Origin: Halichoerus grypus
Taxonomy: Eukaryota > Chordata > Mammalia > Carnivora > Phocidae
Assembly (NCBI RefSeq): GCF_964656455.1
Contig: NC_135721.1
Location: forward strand, 80,890,754 to 80,954,753
Direction of reading: 5' to 3'
Length of the DNA stretch: 64,000 bases
The notes below the pieces were generated by a model that was not told where the DNA came from, ran no database searches, and was given only the letters and a program-made list of their open reading frames with translations. Shown here piece by piece: positions 45,899 through 59,006 of the stretch (position 1 is the stretch's first letter; each line of letters opens with the position of its first letter). The position numbers and the translations under genes were made by a program.

Positions 45899-48800
45899 TC
45901 ATGTCACTGAGATCATATGATACATGTCTTTCTCTGATTGACTTATTTTGCTGGGCATAACACCCTCCAGTTCCATCCACATCATTGCAAATGGAAGATC
46001 TCATTCCTTTTGATGGCTGCATAATATTTCATTGTATATATACACCACATCTTCCTTATACATTCATCTGTCGATGGACATCTTGGCTCTTTCCACAGTT
46101 TGGCTATTGTGGACATTGCTGCTATAAACATCGGGGTGCACGTACCCCTTGGGATCCCTACATCTGTATCTTTGGGGTAAATACCCAGTAGTGCAATTGC
46201 TGGTATTTGCTCTACCAGTAGAGCTGGTAGCTCTACTTTCAACTTTTTGAGGAACCTCCATACTGTTTTCCAGAGTGGCTGCACCACCTTGCATTCCCAC
46301 CAACAGTGTAGGAGAGTTCCCCTTTCTCCGCATCCTCGCCAACATCTGTCATTTCCTGACTTGTTAATTTCAGCCATTCTTACTGGTGTGATGTGGTATC
46401 TCATTGAGGTTTTGATTTGGATTTCCCTGATGCCGAGCGATATTGAGCACTTTTTCATGTGTCTGTTGGCCATCTGAATGTCTTCTTTGGAAAAATGTCT
46501 GTTCATGTCTTCTGCCCATTTCTTGATTGGATTGTTTGTTCTCTGGCTATTGAGTTTGATAAGTTCTTTACAGATTTTGGATACTAGCCCTTTATCTGAT
46601 ATGTCATTTGCGAATATCTTCTCCCATTCTGTTGGTTGTCTTTTGGTTTTATTGACTGTTTCTTTTGCTGTGCAAAAGCTTTTTATCTTGATGAAGTCCC
46701 AATAGTTCATTTTTGCCCTTGCTTCCCTTGCCTTTGGCGATGTTTCTAGGAAGAAGTTGCTGCGGCTGAGGTCGAAGAGGTTGCTGCCTGTGTTCTCCTT
46801 TAGGATTTTGATGGATTCCTGTCTCACATTTAGGTCTTTCAACCATTTGGAGTCTATTTTTGTGCGTGGTGTAAGGAAATCGTCCAGTTTCATTCTTCTG
46901 CATGTGGCTGTCCAATTTTGCCAACACCATTTGTTGAAGAGACTGTCTTTTTTCCATTGGACATTCTTTCCTGCTTTGTCAAAGATGAGTTGACCATAGA
47001 GTTGAGGGTCCATTTCTGGGCTCTCTATTCTGTTCCATTGATCTATCTGCCTGTTTTTGTGCCAGTACCATACTGTCTTGATGATGACAGCTTTGTAATA
47101 AAGCTGGAAGTCCGGAATTGTGATGCCGCCAGCTTTGCTTTTCTTTTTCAACATTCCTCTGGCTATTTGGGGTCTTTTCTGGTTCCATACAAATTTTAGG
47201 ATTATATGTTCCATTTCTTTGAAAAAAGTTGATGGTATTTTATAGGGATTGCATTGAATGTGTAGATTGCTCTAGGTAGCATTCACATCTTCACAATATT
47301 TGTTCTTCCAATCCATGAGCATGGAACATTTTTCCATTTCTTTGTGTCTTCCTCAAATTCTCTCATGAGTATTTTATAGTTTTCTGAATACAGATCCTTT
47401 GCCTCTTTGGTTAGATTTATTCCTAGGTATCTTATGGTTTTGGGTGCAATTGTAAATGGGATGGACTCTTTAATTTCTCTTTCTTCTGTCTTGTTGTTGG
47501 TGTATAGGAATGCCACTGATTTCTGTGCATTGATTTTATATCCTGCCACTTGACTGAATTCCTGTATGAGTTCTAGCAGTTTTGGGGTGGAGTCTTTTGG
47601 GTTTTCCACATAACGTATCATATCATCTGCAAAGAGTGAGAGTTTGACTTCTTCTCTGCTGATTTGGATACCTTTGATTTCTTTTTGTTTTCTGATTGCT
47701 GTGGCTAGGACTTCTAATACTATGTTGAATAGCAGTGGTGAGAGTGGACATCCCTGCCGTATTCCTGACCTTAGGGGGAAAGCTCTCAGTATTTCCCCAT
47801 TGAGAATGATATTCGCTGTGAGTTTTTCTTAGATGGCTTTTATGATACTGAGGTATGTACCCTCTATGCCTGTACTCTGAAGAGTTTTGATCAAGAAAGG
47901 ATGCTGTACTTTGTCAAATGCTTTTTCTGCACCTATTGAGAGGATCATATGATTCTTGTTCTTTCTTTTGTTAATGTATTGTATCACGTTGATTGATTTG
48001 CGGATGTTGAACCAACCTTGCAGCCCAGGGATAAATCCCACTTGGTCGTGGTGAATAATCCTCTTAATGTACTGTTGGATCCTATTGGCTAATATTTTGG
48101 TGAGAATTTTTGCATCCATGTTCATCAAGGATATTGGTCTGTAATTCTCCTTTTTGATGGGGTCTTTGTCTGGTTTGGGGATCAAGGTAATGGTGGCCTC
48201 ATAAAACGAGTTTGGACGTTTTCCTTCCATTTCTATTTTTGGAACAGTTTCAGAAGAATAGGTATTAATTCTTCTTGAAATGTTTGGTAGAATTCCCCTG
48301 GGAAGCCAGCTGGCCCAGGGCTTTTTTTTTTTTGATGACTGCTTCAATTTCCTTAGTGGTTATAGGTCTGTTCAGGTTTTCTATTTCTTCCTGGTTCAGT
48401 TTTGGTAGCTGATACATCTCTATTTCTATTTCTCCCTGGTTCAGTTTTGGTAGTTGATACATCTCAGATTATCTAATTTGCTGGCAAATAGTTGCTCATA
48501 ATATGTTCTTATAATTGTTTGTATTTCTTTGGTGTTGGTTGTGATCTCACCTCTTTCATTCATGATTTTGTTGATTTGGGTCCTTTCTCTTTTCTTTTTG
48601 ATAAGTCTGGCCAGGGGTATCAATCTTGTTAATTCTTTCAAAGAACCAGCTCCTAGTTTTGTTGATCTGTTCTACTGTTCTTTTGGTTTCTGTCTCATTG
48701 ATTTCTGCTCTCATCTTTATTATTTCTCTTCTCCTGCTGGGTTTAGGCTTTATTTGCTGTTCTTTCTCCAGCTCCTTTAGGTGTAGGGTTAGGTTGTGTA

Positions 48801-49738
48801 TTTGAGACCTTTCTTGTTTCTTGAGAAAGGCTTGTATTGCTATATACTTTCCTCTTAGGACTGCCTTTGCTGCATCCCAAAGATTTTGAACAGTTGTGTT
48901 TTCATTTTCATTTGTTTCCATGAATTTTTTTAATTCTTCTTTAATTTCCTGGTTGACCCATTCATTCTTGAGTAGGATGCTCTTTAGCCTCCATGTATTT
49001 GAGTTCTTTCTGACTTTCCTCTTGTGATTGAGTTCTAGTTTCAAAGCATTGTGGTCTGGACATATGCAGGGAATGATCCCGATCTTTTGGTACCAGTTGA
49101 GACCTGATTTGTGACCTAGGATGTGATCGATTCTAGAGAATGTTCCATGGGCACTCGAGAAGAATGTGTATTCTGTTGCTTTGGGATGGAATGTTCTGAA
49201 TATATTTGTGATGTCCATTTGGTCCAGTGTGTCATTTAAAGTCTTTATTTCCTTGTTGGTGTTTTGCTTAGATGATCTGTCCATTTCAGTGAGGTGGAAG
49301 TTAAAGTCCCCCACTATTACTGTATTGTTGTCGATGTGTTTCTTTGCTTTTGTTATTAATTGGCTCATGTAATTGGCTGCTCCCATGTTAGGGGGCATAG
49401 ATATTTACAATTGTTAGATCTTCTAGTTGGATAGACCCTTTAAGTAGGATATAGTGTCCTTCCTCATGTCTTATTACAGTCTTTGGTTTAAAATCTAATT
49501 TGTCTGATACAAGGATTGCCACCCCAGCTTTCTTTTGGTGTCCATTAGCATGGTAAATGGTTTTCCACCCCCTCACTTTCAATCTGGGGGTGTCTTTGGG
49601 TCTAAAATGAATCTCTTGCAGATAGCATATCAATGGGTCTTATTTTTTAATCCAATCTGATAGCCTGTGTCTTTTGATTGGGGCATTTAGCCCATTTACA
49701 TTCAGGGTAACTATTGAAAGATATGAATTTAGTGCCAT
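45899..49738 (-). pseudogene. L1-C ORF2 remnant
   Basis: It runs from an ATG at 49,736-49,738 (MALNSY-type) to a TGA at 45,899-45,901. Readable blocks: endonuclease (280 residues, 48,556-49,398, with [16 protein letters not shown]), fingers/palm (172 residues, 47,829-48,347) and the C-terminal half with [18 protein letters not shown] (410 residues, 45,982-47,214). Damage includes a roughly 43-bp tandem duplication near 48,379-48,463, an extended T-run at 48,321 and a roughly 21-bp insertion near 46,192-46,215. Confidence 0.9.
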
Positions 49739-49819
49739 TGTATTGCCTGTAAGGTGACTGTTACTGTATATTGTCTGTGTTCCTTTCTGGTCTATGTTGC
49801 TTTTAGGCTCTCTCTTTGC

Positions 49820-50719
49820 TTAGAGGACCCCTTTCAATATTTCTTGTAGGGCTGGTTTCCTTTTGCAAATTGCTTTAGTTTTGTTTGTCCTGGAAGCTTT
49901 TTATCTCTCCTTCTATTTTCAATGACAGCCCAGCTGGATACAGTATTCTTGCCTGCATATTTTTCTCATTTAGTGCTCTGAATATATCCTGCCAGTCCTT
50001 TCTGGCCTGCCAGGTCTCTGTGGATAGGTCTGTTGCCAATCTAATGTTTCTACCATTGTAGGTAACAGATCTCTTGTCCCGAGCTGCTTTCAGGATTTTC
50101 TCTTTGTCTCTGAGACTCACAAGTTTTACTATTAGATGTTGGGGTGTTGACCTATTTTTATTGATTTTGAGGGGGGTTCTCTGTGCCTCCTGGATTTTGA
50201 TGCCTGTTTCCTTCCCCAAATTAGGGAAGTTCTCTGCTATAATTTGCTCCAATATACCTTCTTCTGCCCCTCTCTCTCTTTCTTCTTCTTCTGGGATCCC
50301 AATTATTCTAATGTTGTTTCATCTTATGGTATCGCTTATCTCTTGATTTCTTCCCTCGTGATCCAGTAGTTGTTTATCTCTCTTTTTCTCAGCTTCTTTA
50401 TTTTCCATCATTTGGTCTTCTATATCACTGATTCTCTCTCTTTTGCCTCATTGATCCTAGCAGTTAGCACCCCTATTTTGGATTGCACCGCATTAATAGC
50501 CTTTTTTATTTCGACTTGGTTAGATTTTAGTTCTTTTATTTCTCCAGAAAGGGTTTCTCTAATAGCTTCCATGCTTTTTTCAAGCCCAGGCAGTATCTTT
50601 AAAATCATCATCCTGAACTCTAGTTCTGACATCTTACTAATGTCCGTATTGATTTGGTCCCTGGCAGGTGGTACTGCCTCTTGTTCTTTTTCTTGAGGTG
50701 ATTTTTTCCATCTTGTCAT
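49820..50719 (-). pseudogene. L1-C ORF1 remnant
   Basis: It starts MTRWKKSPQEKEQEAVPP at 50,717-50,719 and ends at a TAA at 49,820-49,822. It is close to L1-A ORF1 but has frameshifts near 50,420-50,440 (after AKERESVI) and around 50,250-50,345, and loses frame again near the C-terminus at about 49,870. Confidence 0.88.
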
Positions 50720-52449
50720 TTTGTCCAGAGGAGAAGAGATGAATGAGAGAACAAAACGCTAACAGGGTAACAACGTCCCCAGAAAATATACACTAAACAA
50801 ATCAGAAAAGACCTTCCAGAAAGTGGTCACTTTTCTCTTCAGAGAGTTGCTGGTATTCTTTTCTTTGATCTCCTGTTGAGTTCGTAGGTGTTCAGAATGG
50901 TTTGATCCCTATCTAGTTGAATTCCTGGGACCAGACAAAATTTAGGTCTCCTACTCCTCCGCCATCTTGCTCCTCCGACACAGTGTTCCTTTTATAAAAA
51001 ATGCCTTAAAAAAAACCTCTCACACATCTTAGTACCAGGAAAAGCTGTATTGCTCACAAGCATCACATTTGTTCTAATACTGTGGCTACTATAAACCCTG
51101 TAACTGATGTTCCTGTCTTTGCATGGCTTCTGGGAAGCTCAAAGCCAATTTATGTAGACCTTAGTGATAGCAAAAGTACACAAAACATATACTTTATGTC
51201 TTGATCTTATATCTGACTTCACTGTATAGTCCTACACCTCAACATTTCCTTTTATCCCATTTCCTCATCATTTATATATCTAAAATCTTATACAGTAATA
51301 TATTTGCAGCCAACTTAAATCATTTTATGGAACTTCAGCTTCTCAACATGAGGGAATAGCAAGACCTAGACATACCTTCTGTTGTAAACAATTAGAAAAC
51401 TGAACAAAATATATGAAAATTCCTGAAATTGAGCTGTGATCCCTGAGAGAAGGTAAACAAGGTGAGCCCTATTATAGTTCCAGCTTTCTGTCTGGGGGTG
51501 ACTTCTAGAATGTGGAACAGGAGGGGAATCCCAAATAGAGCAGTGGTCTTGCTGAGATGGAAAGAACAGTGAATAGGGAACTATAATTGGACAATTCCCA
51601 GGGCTCACACAGGGCTATAAATTGTTCCAACCAGACAGAGTAAAGAGACTTTGTTTAATACATGGGCACTCAGTAGACATCAAAACATTCCCCAACTTAG
51701 TAGAGGGGCTGAACTAAATCTATTTTCCAGGAAAGGGTACTCTATACTTGGTTTCAAAAAAGATGAAAAACAAGCCACAAAAGGATAAAAGTGATCCACA
51801 AAAGACCTGACTGCCAGCCGAAATTTAACTCTGTAAATGAATACAAAAAATCTAGCATTCAACAATGTAAAATTCACACCCAATTAAAAAATTATTTCCC
51901 ATGCAAAAAAGCAGGAAAATATTACTCATAACAGGAGAAAAATACAATCAATAATATTAGAACATTACAGAATATTCTTTAGGATTTAAAAGAAAACATG
52001 AACATAATGAAGAGATAAATGAAAAACAACAAGAACTAAAAAAATACAAATGGAATTTCTAGAGATAAAAATACAATATCTAAAGTGAAAATATCACTGA
52101 ATGGTAATAACGTATTAGACCCTGAAGATGAGAGAATTTAAAGACTATTTAATAATAGAAACCACTAGAATTGAAACTATATTCCATTTAATAAAAGTGA
52201 AAAAAGAAGAGAAGTGAAGAAAAAATAAACAGCATCACTAACCTATGAGACTATATCAAGTGGTCTAATGTATGTAATTGGAGTTGTGGGGAAAAAAAAG
52301 GAAGAGGATTTAGACAAATACGGTAAATTTGAAGAAAACTAGAGAAACTACATACAACAAAGAAACTGAAAACACAAGCAGGATATAAACATGGAAAAAA
52401 GACACACCAAGGCACATCATAAAATTCTATACTCGACAAAATTATCTTT

Positions 52450-52650
52450 TTTTTTTTTTTTTAAGATTTATTCATTTTAGAGAGACAGTGTCCATGCAGG
52501 AAGGGGCAGAGGGGGAGGGAGAAAGAATCTGAAGCACAGACTGCACTGAGCACAGAGCCAGACGCAGGGCTCAATCCCACAACTGCGAGATCGTGACCTG
52601 AGCTGAGACCAAGAACTGGATGCTTAAATGACTGAGCCACTCAGACGCTC
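52450..52650 (-). mobile_element. Carnivore SINE, diverged
   Basis: T17 edge, AAGATTTATTCATTTTAGAG, head GAGCCACTCAGACGCTCCCC. Imperfect duplication ACAAAATTATCTTT / GCAAAACAATCTTT. Inside an old L1. Confidence 0.88.
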
Positions 52651-52749
52651 CCCAGCAAAACAATCTTTCAGAAATGAAGACTTTTTTTTTCAGGCAAACA
52701 AAACATTACAGAATTCAATGCCTGTAGCCTGCATTATAAGATACGTTAG

Positions 52750-52935
52750 GGACGCCTGGGTGGCTCAGTTGATTAAGTGTCTGCCTTCGGCTCAGGTTGT
52801 GATCCCAGGATCCTGGGATCAAGTCCCACATCGGGCTCCTTGCTCAGCAGGGAGCCTGCTTCTCCATCTGCCTGCTGCTCCCCCTGCTTGTGTTCTCTCT
52901 CTGACAAATAAATAAATAAAATCTTAAAAAAAAAA
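52750..52935 (+). mobile_element. Carnivore SINE
   Basis: Sense SINE GGACGCCTGGGTGGCTCAGT to AAATAAATAAATAAAATCTT and poly(A). Candidate duplication AGATACGTTAG / GGATATGTTAA. Confidence 0.92.
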
Positions 52936-53079
52936 GGATATGTTAAAGGAAGTTCTTCAGGCAAATGGAAAGTCATATTCGAGGAAATCTGGATACAGAT
53001 GAAGGAATGAAGAGCAGCAGAAATGGTAAATACGTGGGTAAATATAAAAAAAATTCTCTAGTTTTTCATTTCTTTAAAA

Positions 53080-53280
53080 CAGGGATTGGAAAACATTTTA
53101 AATGGTGAGATAATAAATATGATAGGCTTGCAGGTGATACAGTCTCTGTTACAACTACTCGAGTGTGCTGTGTAGCATGAAAGCAGCCACAGATGATATC
53201 ACAAATGGACATAGCTGCGTTTCAATAAAACCTTCATATGACAGGCAGCTATTGTGGGCCATGGTTTGCTAATCTCTCTT
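53080..53280 (-). repeat. Inverted copy of the same short hAT-type element
   Basis: GGATTGGAAAACATTTTAAA, ...CTGTTACAACTACTCGAGTG..., TTTCAATAAAACCTTCATAT and GGGCCATGGTTTGCTAATCT read as the reverse complement of the element at 41,970-42,205. It interrupts an old L1. Confidence 0.58.
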
Positions 53281-54867
53281 CAAAAGATAACTATTTTCAA
53301 ACCAAAGTAACACAATTACTACATCTATAACACATGTAGAAGTAAAATGTATGACATTAAAGGACAAAAGAGGGGGAATAAGCAGTACTACTATAAGATT
53401 CTTAGTCTACATATGAGGTGGTATAATTTACTTAAAAGTAATCTGTAATAAGTTCATGACATATACTATAAACCCTAAAGCAACCACTAAAACCTTAACA
53501 AAAGTATAGCTAATAAGCTAATAATGGAGATAAAATGGCATCATATAAATTACTTAATTCAAAAGAAGGCAGAAAAAGAGGAAAAACGAAACAAACTTTA
53601 AGACAAATAGAAACAGCAAGGTAGTAGGTTTAAACCTAATCACATAAATAATTATGTTAAAAATAAATGATTTAGACATTCCATTTAAATAGCAGAAGTT
53701 GTCAGCTTGGAGAGAAAAGGAAGACTCAACTATACACCATCTAAAAGAAACACTTTATAGACTTAGGTTGAAAGCTAAAGGATGGGAAAAGACATGCCAC
53801 GTAAACAAGAAACAAAAGAAAGCTGGAGTGGTTATATTAATATCAAAGTGGACTTTAGAAAAAGAAATATTACCAGTAATAAAAAAACACATTTCACAAT
53901 AATAGAGAAATTAAATTACCAAGAGCAACTAATGATTCTAAATGTACATGTAGCTAATTCCAGAGTTTCTAAATACATGAAGCCAAAACTGACAAAAGTG
54001 AAAAGAACAAGAAACCCACAGTTATGTTCAGGAAATTCAACATACTTCTCTTAGTACTTGGTAGAGCAGTAGTCAGAAAATCATTAAAAATATAGAAAAG
54101 CTAAACTGTCACCTGACTTGATTTAATTGACATTAGTTAGAACACTCTATCCACCAACTAATATAGTTGAACACGTTTTCAAGTGCCTAAGGAGCATTCA
54201 CCAAAAGAAATCTTATTCTGGGCAATAAAACAAAACTCAGTAAATTTAAAAGGACTGAAATCATACAGAGTATGTTCTCTAACCACAAAGGAATTCACTT
54301 AGAAATCATTAACAGAAAGACAAGTGAAATTCCTTTAAATGAATTAAACAACACACTTCTAAATAACCCATGGGTCAAAGAAGAAATCCAAAGGAAATTT
54401 AAAAATATTTTGAGCTGAATTAAAATAAAAAGTACAACATACCTTATGAGATGTGGCTGAAGGGGTGCCTAAAGGGATATATATAGCTTTAGATGCTTAA
54501 TGTTAGAAGTTATTTTATGGAGAGAATGGAATATAATCACCTTAAAAAAAAGATTTCACTACTATTTAAATGATCCTACTCTGCTGACAAACAGCAAATC
54601 ATGGACAAGACCATTTTTTATCTTTGTATCACTCATGCGGCAGGTACTTAAGAACTGTTTAAGTAAATGACTGCATTATGCACCAACACAGACTGTACAC
54701 ATCTGAACAAAAAATGGTTTTACAACCCTCCTGGTCCTTATGAATATTTAGCACTGTGTGAAAGATCCGCTGGCAGTCAAAGTCTGGTGAAATGCACAAC
54801 TAATATTGCTCCTCTGTATTCTGTTATAATGAAATTATTGTATGTTAAAGTGAATTGTTTTACTCAC

Positions 54868-55030
54868 TCATTTCTTCTTGCAGGGTTTCTTGTTTCTGCT
54901 TCTGAATTTTAATTTCTTGCTCCAGATCTTCTATCTTGCTGTTTTTATTAGCTAACTTTTGATTTAGTTCTTTCATTAAACGTTCATAATCAGCTATTTC
55001 CATATTCATCAATGTGGTTTGCTGGGCATC
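54868..55030 (-). CDS. GCC2: GCC2 exon D (coiled coil)
   Basis: This 163-nt exon encodes DAQQTTLMNMEIADYERL to ETLQEEM plus one base of the next codon (A|CT, Thr across the splice). The acceptor is TGCAG|GAT and the donor ATGA|GTGAGT, a strong donor. It is followed by the 13.35-kb intron that holds L1-C and several SINEs. Confidence 0.95.
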
Positions 55031-55653
55031 CTGCACATATCAGAAATAAAAGATCCACATGTTGGTAGATCAGTTAATTTTATTTGTAAAATTGCTAATT
55101 GCATAACTGTAAATTATGCCAAAGGGATAAACACATTCTATTATGCTTTTCTGTAATATAGAAAGTTTACACATCATATGAAGAAACTAGAAGTTGGTAC
55201 TTTCTATTTTTGTAATTTTATAAAATATTTTCATTGAAGTTCATCATAACTTTCATTAACCACAATTGATAGTTCTACTCATGGAGTTCTTATTTATAAA
55301 ATGTTAGCATTTAAGAAGCTCTATTTATACCTTTCTTTTTAGCCTCATCTTTGAAAAAAGTAGAGAAAAATTAGCCAAAGTTTTAAGTATAATATGAATT
55401 CCAACTTTTGACATTAATTAAATCTTCATGTGTCATAAAGCAATCCTGTACAAAAAAATGAAGTATCAAACCATTTGTGAACCTAGATTCTTCTGAAAAG
55501 ATAGGAGTGAGAGAAATCTTAAACTTTCATTCTTTTGAGGCTAACAATTTATATATGGCTATGTTAGTTTTGAAATATTTCCTTTCTAAACTCTCAGAAT
55601 CGTTTAACACTGTGAATATTGACCTCAGTTTTGAATCTGGTGTTTTATTTTAC

Positions 55654-55758
55654 CTTTCTAACCAGCTCTAATTCTTGCATGGTTTTCTGAAGCTGTTTCT
55701 TTTCCTTCTGAAGTTGCAGTTGAAGTTCTTCAAGTTCATTTACAGAATTGGCATGCTC
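55654..55758 (-). CDS. GCC2: GCC2 exon C (coiled coil)
   Basis: This 105-nt, 35-residue exon (EHANSVNELEELQLQLQK to QELELVRK) is in phase 0 with acceptor TTTCAG|GAG and donor AAG|GTAAAAT. It is almost pure coiled coil and lies only 309 bp downstream of exon B. Confidence 0.95.
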
Positions 55759-56067
55759 CTGAAATTAAAAAATACCACCCCCCCACCCCCCCAAACAAAC
55801 CAACATTAAAAAAGGTATTGTTAGGGTCTATAAAATAAATCTGACATACTGAAATAAAAAAAGCTTGAAAATCTTTAAATATTTAAAAAACACGCACCCC
55901 AAAATCATAGCTTGGGATTCTCAACTTCATAGTTGACATACATTAAGGAATTAATGAACTCTGTTGTATTCACAAATGCTACTCATTAGTAAGTCTTTCC
56001 TTCACTTAAATAGTATGATATAAGTGTCACTATATAACATGAACTAATTCCACAGGACTGTTTTTAC

Positions 56068-56232
56068 CTTTATCTTCTGCTCTTTCTGAAGTTTTTCGGC
56101 TTCCAACTCTTTGTCTGCCACTGCCTTGGCTTTTTGGACTTCTAAAATCTGTACTTCTAATAACTTTGCATTAGACTGTAGTATCTCAATACGAGCTAAG
56201 AGATCTTCATTATCAGAACTTAATTTTTCGCA
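56068..56232 (-). CDS. GCC2: GCC2 exon B (coiled coil)
   Basis: This 165-nt exon encodes 55 residues, CEKLSSDNEDLLARIEIL through KEQKIK, phase 0 at both ends. The acceptor is CTAG|TGC and the donor AAG|GTAAAAAC. It is rich in E, K, L and Q with heptad spacing. It follows exon A after a 2.77-kb intron that is mostly an old L1. Confidence 0.95.
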
Positions 56233-56693
56233 CTAGAATGACAAATGATTCACTACTGTAAACATGTAGAAAATATGTACAGGAGAGGAAGAATAAAATG
56301 ATACATTGTAAGATTGTTGGCACAGTATGAAAAATGAAGATTTTAAAAACAATTCCACATAATGTAAAATCAAGAGTAAGTTTAAAATACTATTACTGTT
56401 AAAATAAATTCTGCAAACATTACAAGAGACCAGGAGCACTGGCAAAGGAAAAGGGAAAAAAGAAACCAAAACCAAAACCAAAACACCCCAGGGAGCTGAG
56501 ATTAGAGCAATAGATAAGACATGATAGTTGTCAGTTGTTTTGTCATATTCTTCTCCCAACAATGGGAAGAACAAAATGAAATTTTCTATTAATTTTAATG
56601 AATTTAATTTTTTATGCAAAATTTTTGAAATTGAAATATACTTATTACATTTTTCATGTCTGCATTTACTCAACTTAAAATTACCTGAAAAGT

Positions 56694-58173
56694 CCTCTCA
56701 ACAAAGTGGGTGTAGAGGAATGTACCTCAACATAATAAAGGTCATATATGATAAGCCCTCAGCTACATCATACTCAGTGGTGAAAAGCTTTTCCTCTAAG
56801 ATCAGGGACAAGATAAGAATCCCACTCTTATTTATCAAAGTATTAGAAGTCCTAGCCACAGCAATAAGCAAGAAAAAGAAAAGGCATCCAAAGTAGAAAG
56901 GAAGAAGTAAAACTGTCACTATTTGCAGATGACAGGATACTATGTATAGAAAACCCTAAAGACTCCCCCCAAAAATGTGAGACCTAATAAAAGAATTCAG
57001 TAGAGCTGCAGAATACAAGATCAATATACAGAAATCTGTTGTGTTTCTATACACGAATAACAAACTATCAGGAAGAAAAATTAAGACTAAGTAATCCCAC
57101 ACAACCGCATCAAAAAGAAAAAAAAAAAACCTAGTAACCAAAGAGGTGAAAGATTTGTACATTTAAAACTATAAGACACTGATGAAATAAATTGAAGATG
57201 ACACATATAAATGGAAAGATACTCTATGCTCATAGACTGGAAGAATTAATATTTTCTGAAAGTACAAATACTGTTACACTGACCAAAGCAATCTATAGGT
57301 TCAATGCAATTCCTATCAAAAATCCAATGGCATTTTTCACAGAACTAGAACAACAATTCTAAAATTTGTACAAAACCACTAAAGAGCCCAAATAGCCAAA
57401 GCAATCTTGAAAAAAAAACCTGGAGGTATCATGCTCCCCGATTTCAAACTATATTATAAAACTATAGTACTCAAAACAGTATGGTGCCGGCATAATAACA
57501 GACACATTGATCAATGAAACAGAAAAAAGAGCCCAGAAATAAACCCATGTATATATGGTCAATTCATTTATGACAAAGGAGCCAAGAATATACAATGAGA
57601 AAAGGACAGTCTCTTCAATAAATGGTGTTGGGCAAGTTGGATGGACACATGCAAAAGAATGAAACTGGACCACTATCTTACACCTTACACAAAAATTAAC
57701 TCAAAATGGCATAAAATTTGAATATAAGACCTGAAACCTATTAAGACTCCTAGAGATTGGCAGTAAACTCCTTGACATTGGTCTTGTCAATAATTTTTTG
57801 AACCTGACATCAAAGGCAAAGGCAACAAAAACAAAAATCAACACATGCGACTGCATCAAACTCAAAAGCTTCTTTACAGCAAAAGAAACCATCAAGAGAA
57901 TGAAAAGGCAATGTACTGAATGGAAGAGATTACTTGTAAATCCTGTAGCTGATAATGGGTTAATATCCTAAATAAAGAACTCCTACAACTCAATAGCAAA
58001 AAACCAAACAGTTTGATTTAAAAATGGGCAGAATATCTAAATAGACATTTTCCCAAAGACATATAGATGGCCAATAGGTACATGAAAAGATGTTCAATGT
58101 CATGGATCATTAGAGAAATGCAAATCAAAACCACAATGAAATATCATCTCATACCTGTTAGAATGGCTACTAT

Positions 58174-58205
<32 letters not shown>

Positions 58206-58991
58206 CAGAAACAACAAGTGTTGGCAAAGATGTTGAGAAAAGGGAACCCTTGTGTACTGTTGGTGAAAATGTAAATTGGTGCAGCCACTGTGGAAAACAG
58301 TATGGGAAGTTCCTTAAAAAATTAAAAACAGAACTACCATATGATCCAATAATTCCACTTCTGTGTATTTATTCAAAGAAAACAAAAACACTAACTCAAA
58401 AAGATATATGTACAGCCATATTCACTGCAGCATGACTAACAATAGCCAGGATAAAGGATACAACCTAAGTGATCAGTGATGGATGAATGGATAAAGAAAA
58501 TGTGGTGTATTCATACAATAGAATATTATTTGGCCATACAGAAGTATGAAATCTTGCCATCTGTGACAACATGAATGGACCTTGAGAGCAGTATGCTAAG
58601 TGAAGTAAGTCAGATAAAGACAAATACTGTATGATTTCACTTATATGTAGAATTGAAAAAAAATAACAGCTAAGCTCATAGAGAGAAGAGATGTTGCCAG
58701 AGGCACAGGGTGGGGTGTGGGTGAAATCAGTGAAGGGGGTCAAAGGGTGCAAACGTACAGTTATAAAATAAATAAACCATGAAATGTAATATATAGCATA
58801 GTGCTATAGTTAATAAGGTATTGAATATTTGAAAGTTGCTAAAAGAGTAAACCTTAAAATTCTAATTGCAAGAAAAAAATTCTTTAACTATGTATGGTGG
58901 CAGGTATTAACTAGATTTCACAATATATACAAATCATGATGTTGTACACCTGAAACTAAAGTAACATAATGTTATATGTCAATTATACCTC
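56694..58991 (+). mobile_element. L1-D: old 5'-truncated L1 on the exon A splice donor
   Basis: A 2.3-kb L1 antisense to GCC2, covering the second half of ORF2 (many stops; [20 protein letters not shown] block at 58,067-58,435) and an L1MA-like 3' UTR ending TTGTACACCTGAAACTAA...TTATACCTC. The target TT|AAAA at 56,675-56,680 and the duplicated TTACCTGAAAAGT (56,681-56,693 and 59,003-59,015) flank it. The right-hand copy is the end of exon A plus its donor. A (CAA)n run lies at 58,178-58,205. Confidence 0.88.
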
Positions 58992-59006
58992 AAAATTTTT
59001 TTTTAC

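Larger units (their letters stand above)
45480..50976 (-). mobile_element. L1-C: L1 with spliced-out 5' UTR
   Basis: A 5.5-kb L1 in intron D-E, same sense as GCC2, with a poly(T) edge on the plus strand at 45,483-45,498. The duplication GACACAGTGTT is at 45,469-45,479 and 50,977-50,987. Its 5' UTR is only about 257 nt: bases equivalent to L1-A 24,011-24,176 join directly to those equivalent to 25,775-25,867. It carries the compound two-module 3' UTR. ORF1 and ORF2 are both broken by small indels. Confidence 0.93.
51340..54520 (+). mobile_element. Old L1 (L1M-type), fragmented, sense +
   Basis: Degraded ORF1-like sequence (about 51,340-52,440), the inter-ORF region (about 52,940-53,640) and the start of ORF2 (53,700-54,500; HHLKETLYRLRLKAKGWEKT and KKQKKAGVVILIS correspond to the endonuclease block) are in order. 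Two SINEs and a short DNA-transposon copy interrupt it. No frame is intact. Confidence 0.72.

Noticed and set aside
56233..56673. 146-codon minus ORF in GCC2 intron A-B
   Set aside because: It directly continues from the exon B acceptor side into intron, is rich in hydrophobic AT-codons and matches nothing recognisable.
58178..58205. (CAA)n run as a possible coding polyglutamine tract
   Set aside because: It lies in the decayed ORF2 of L1-D, which has many stops.
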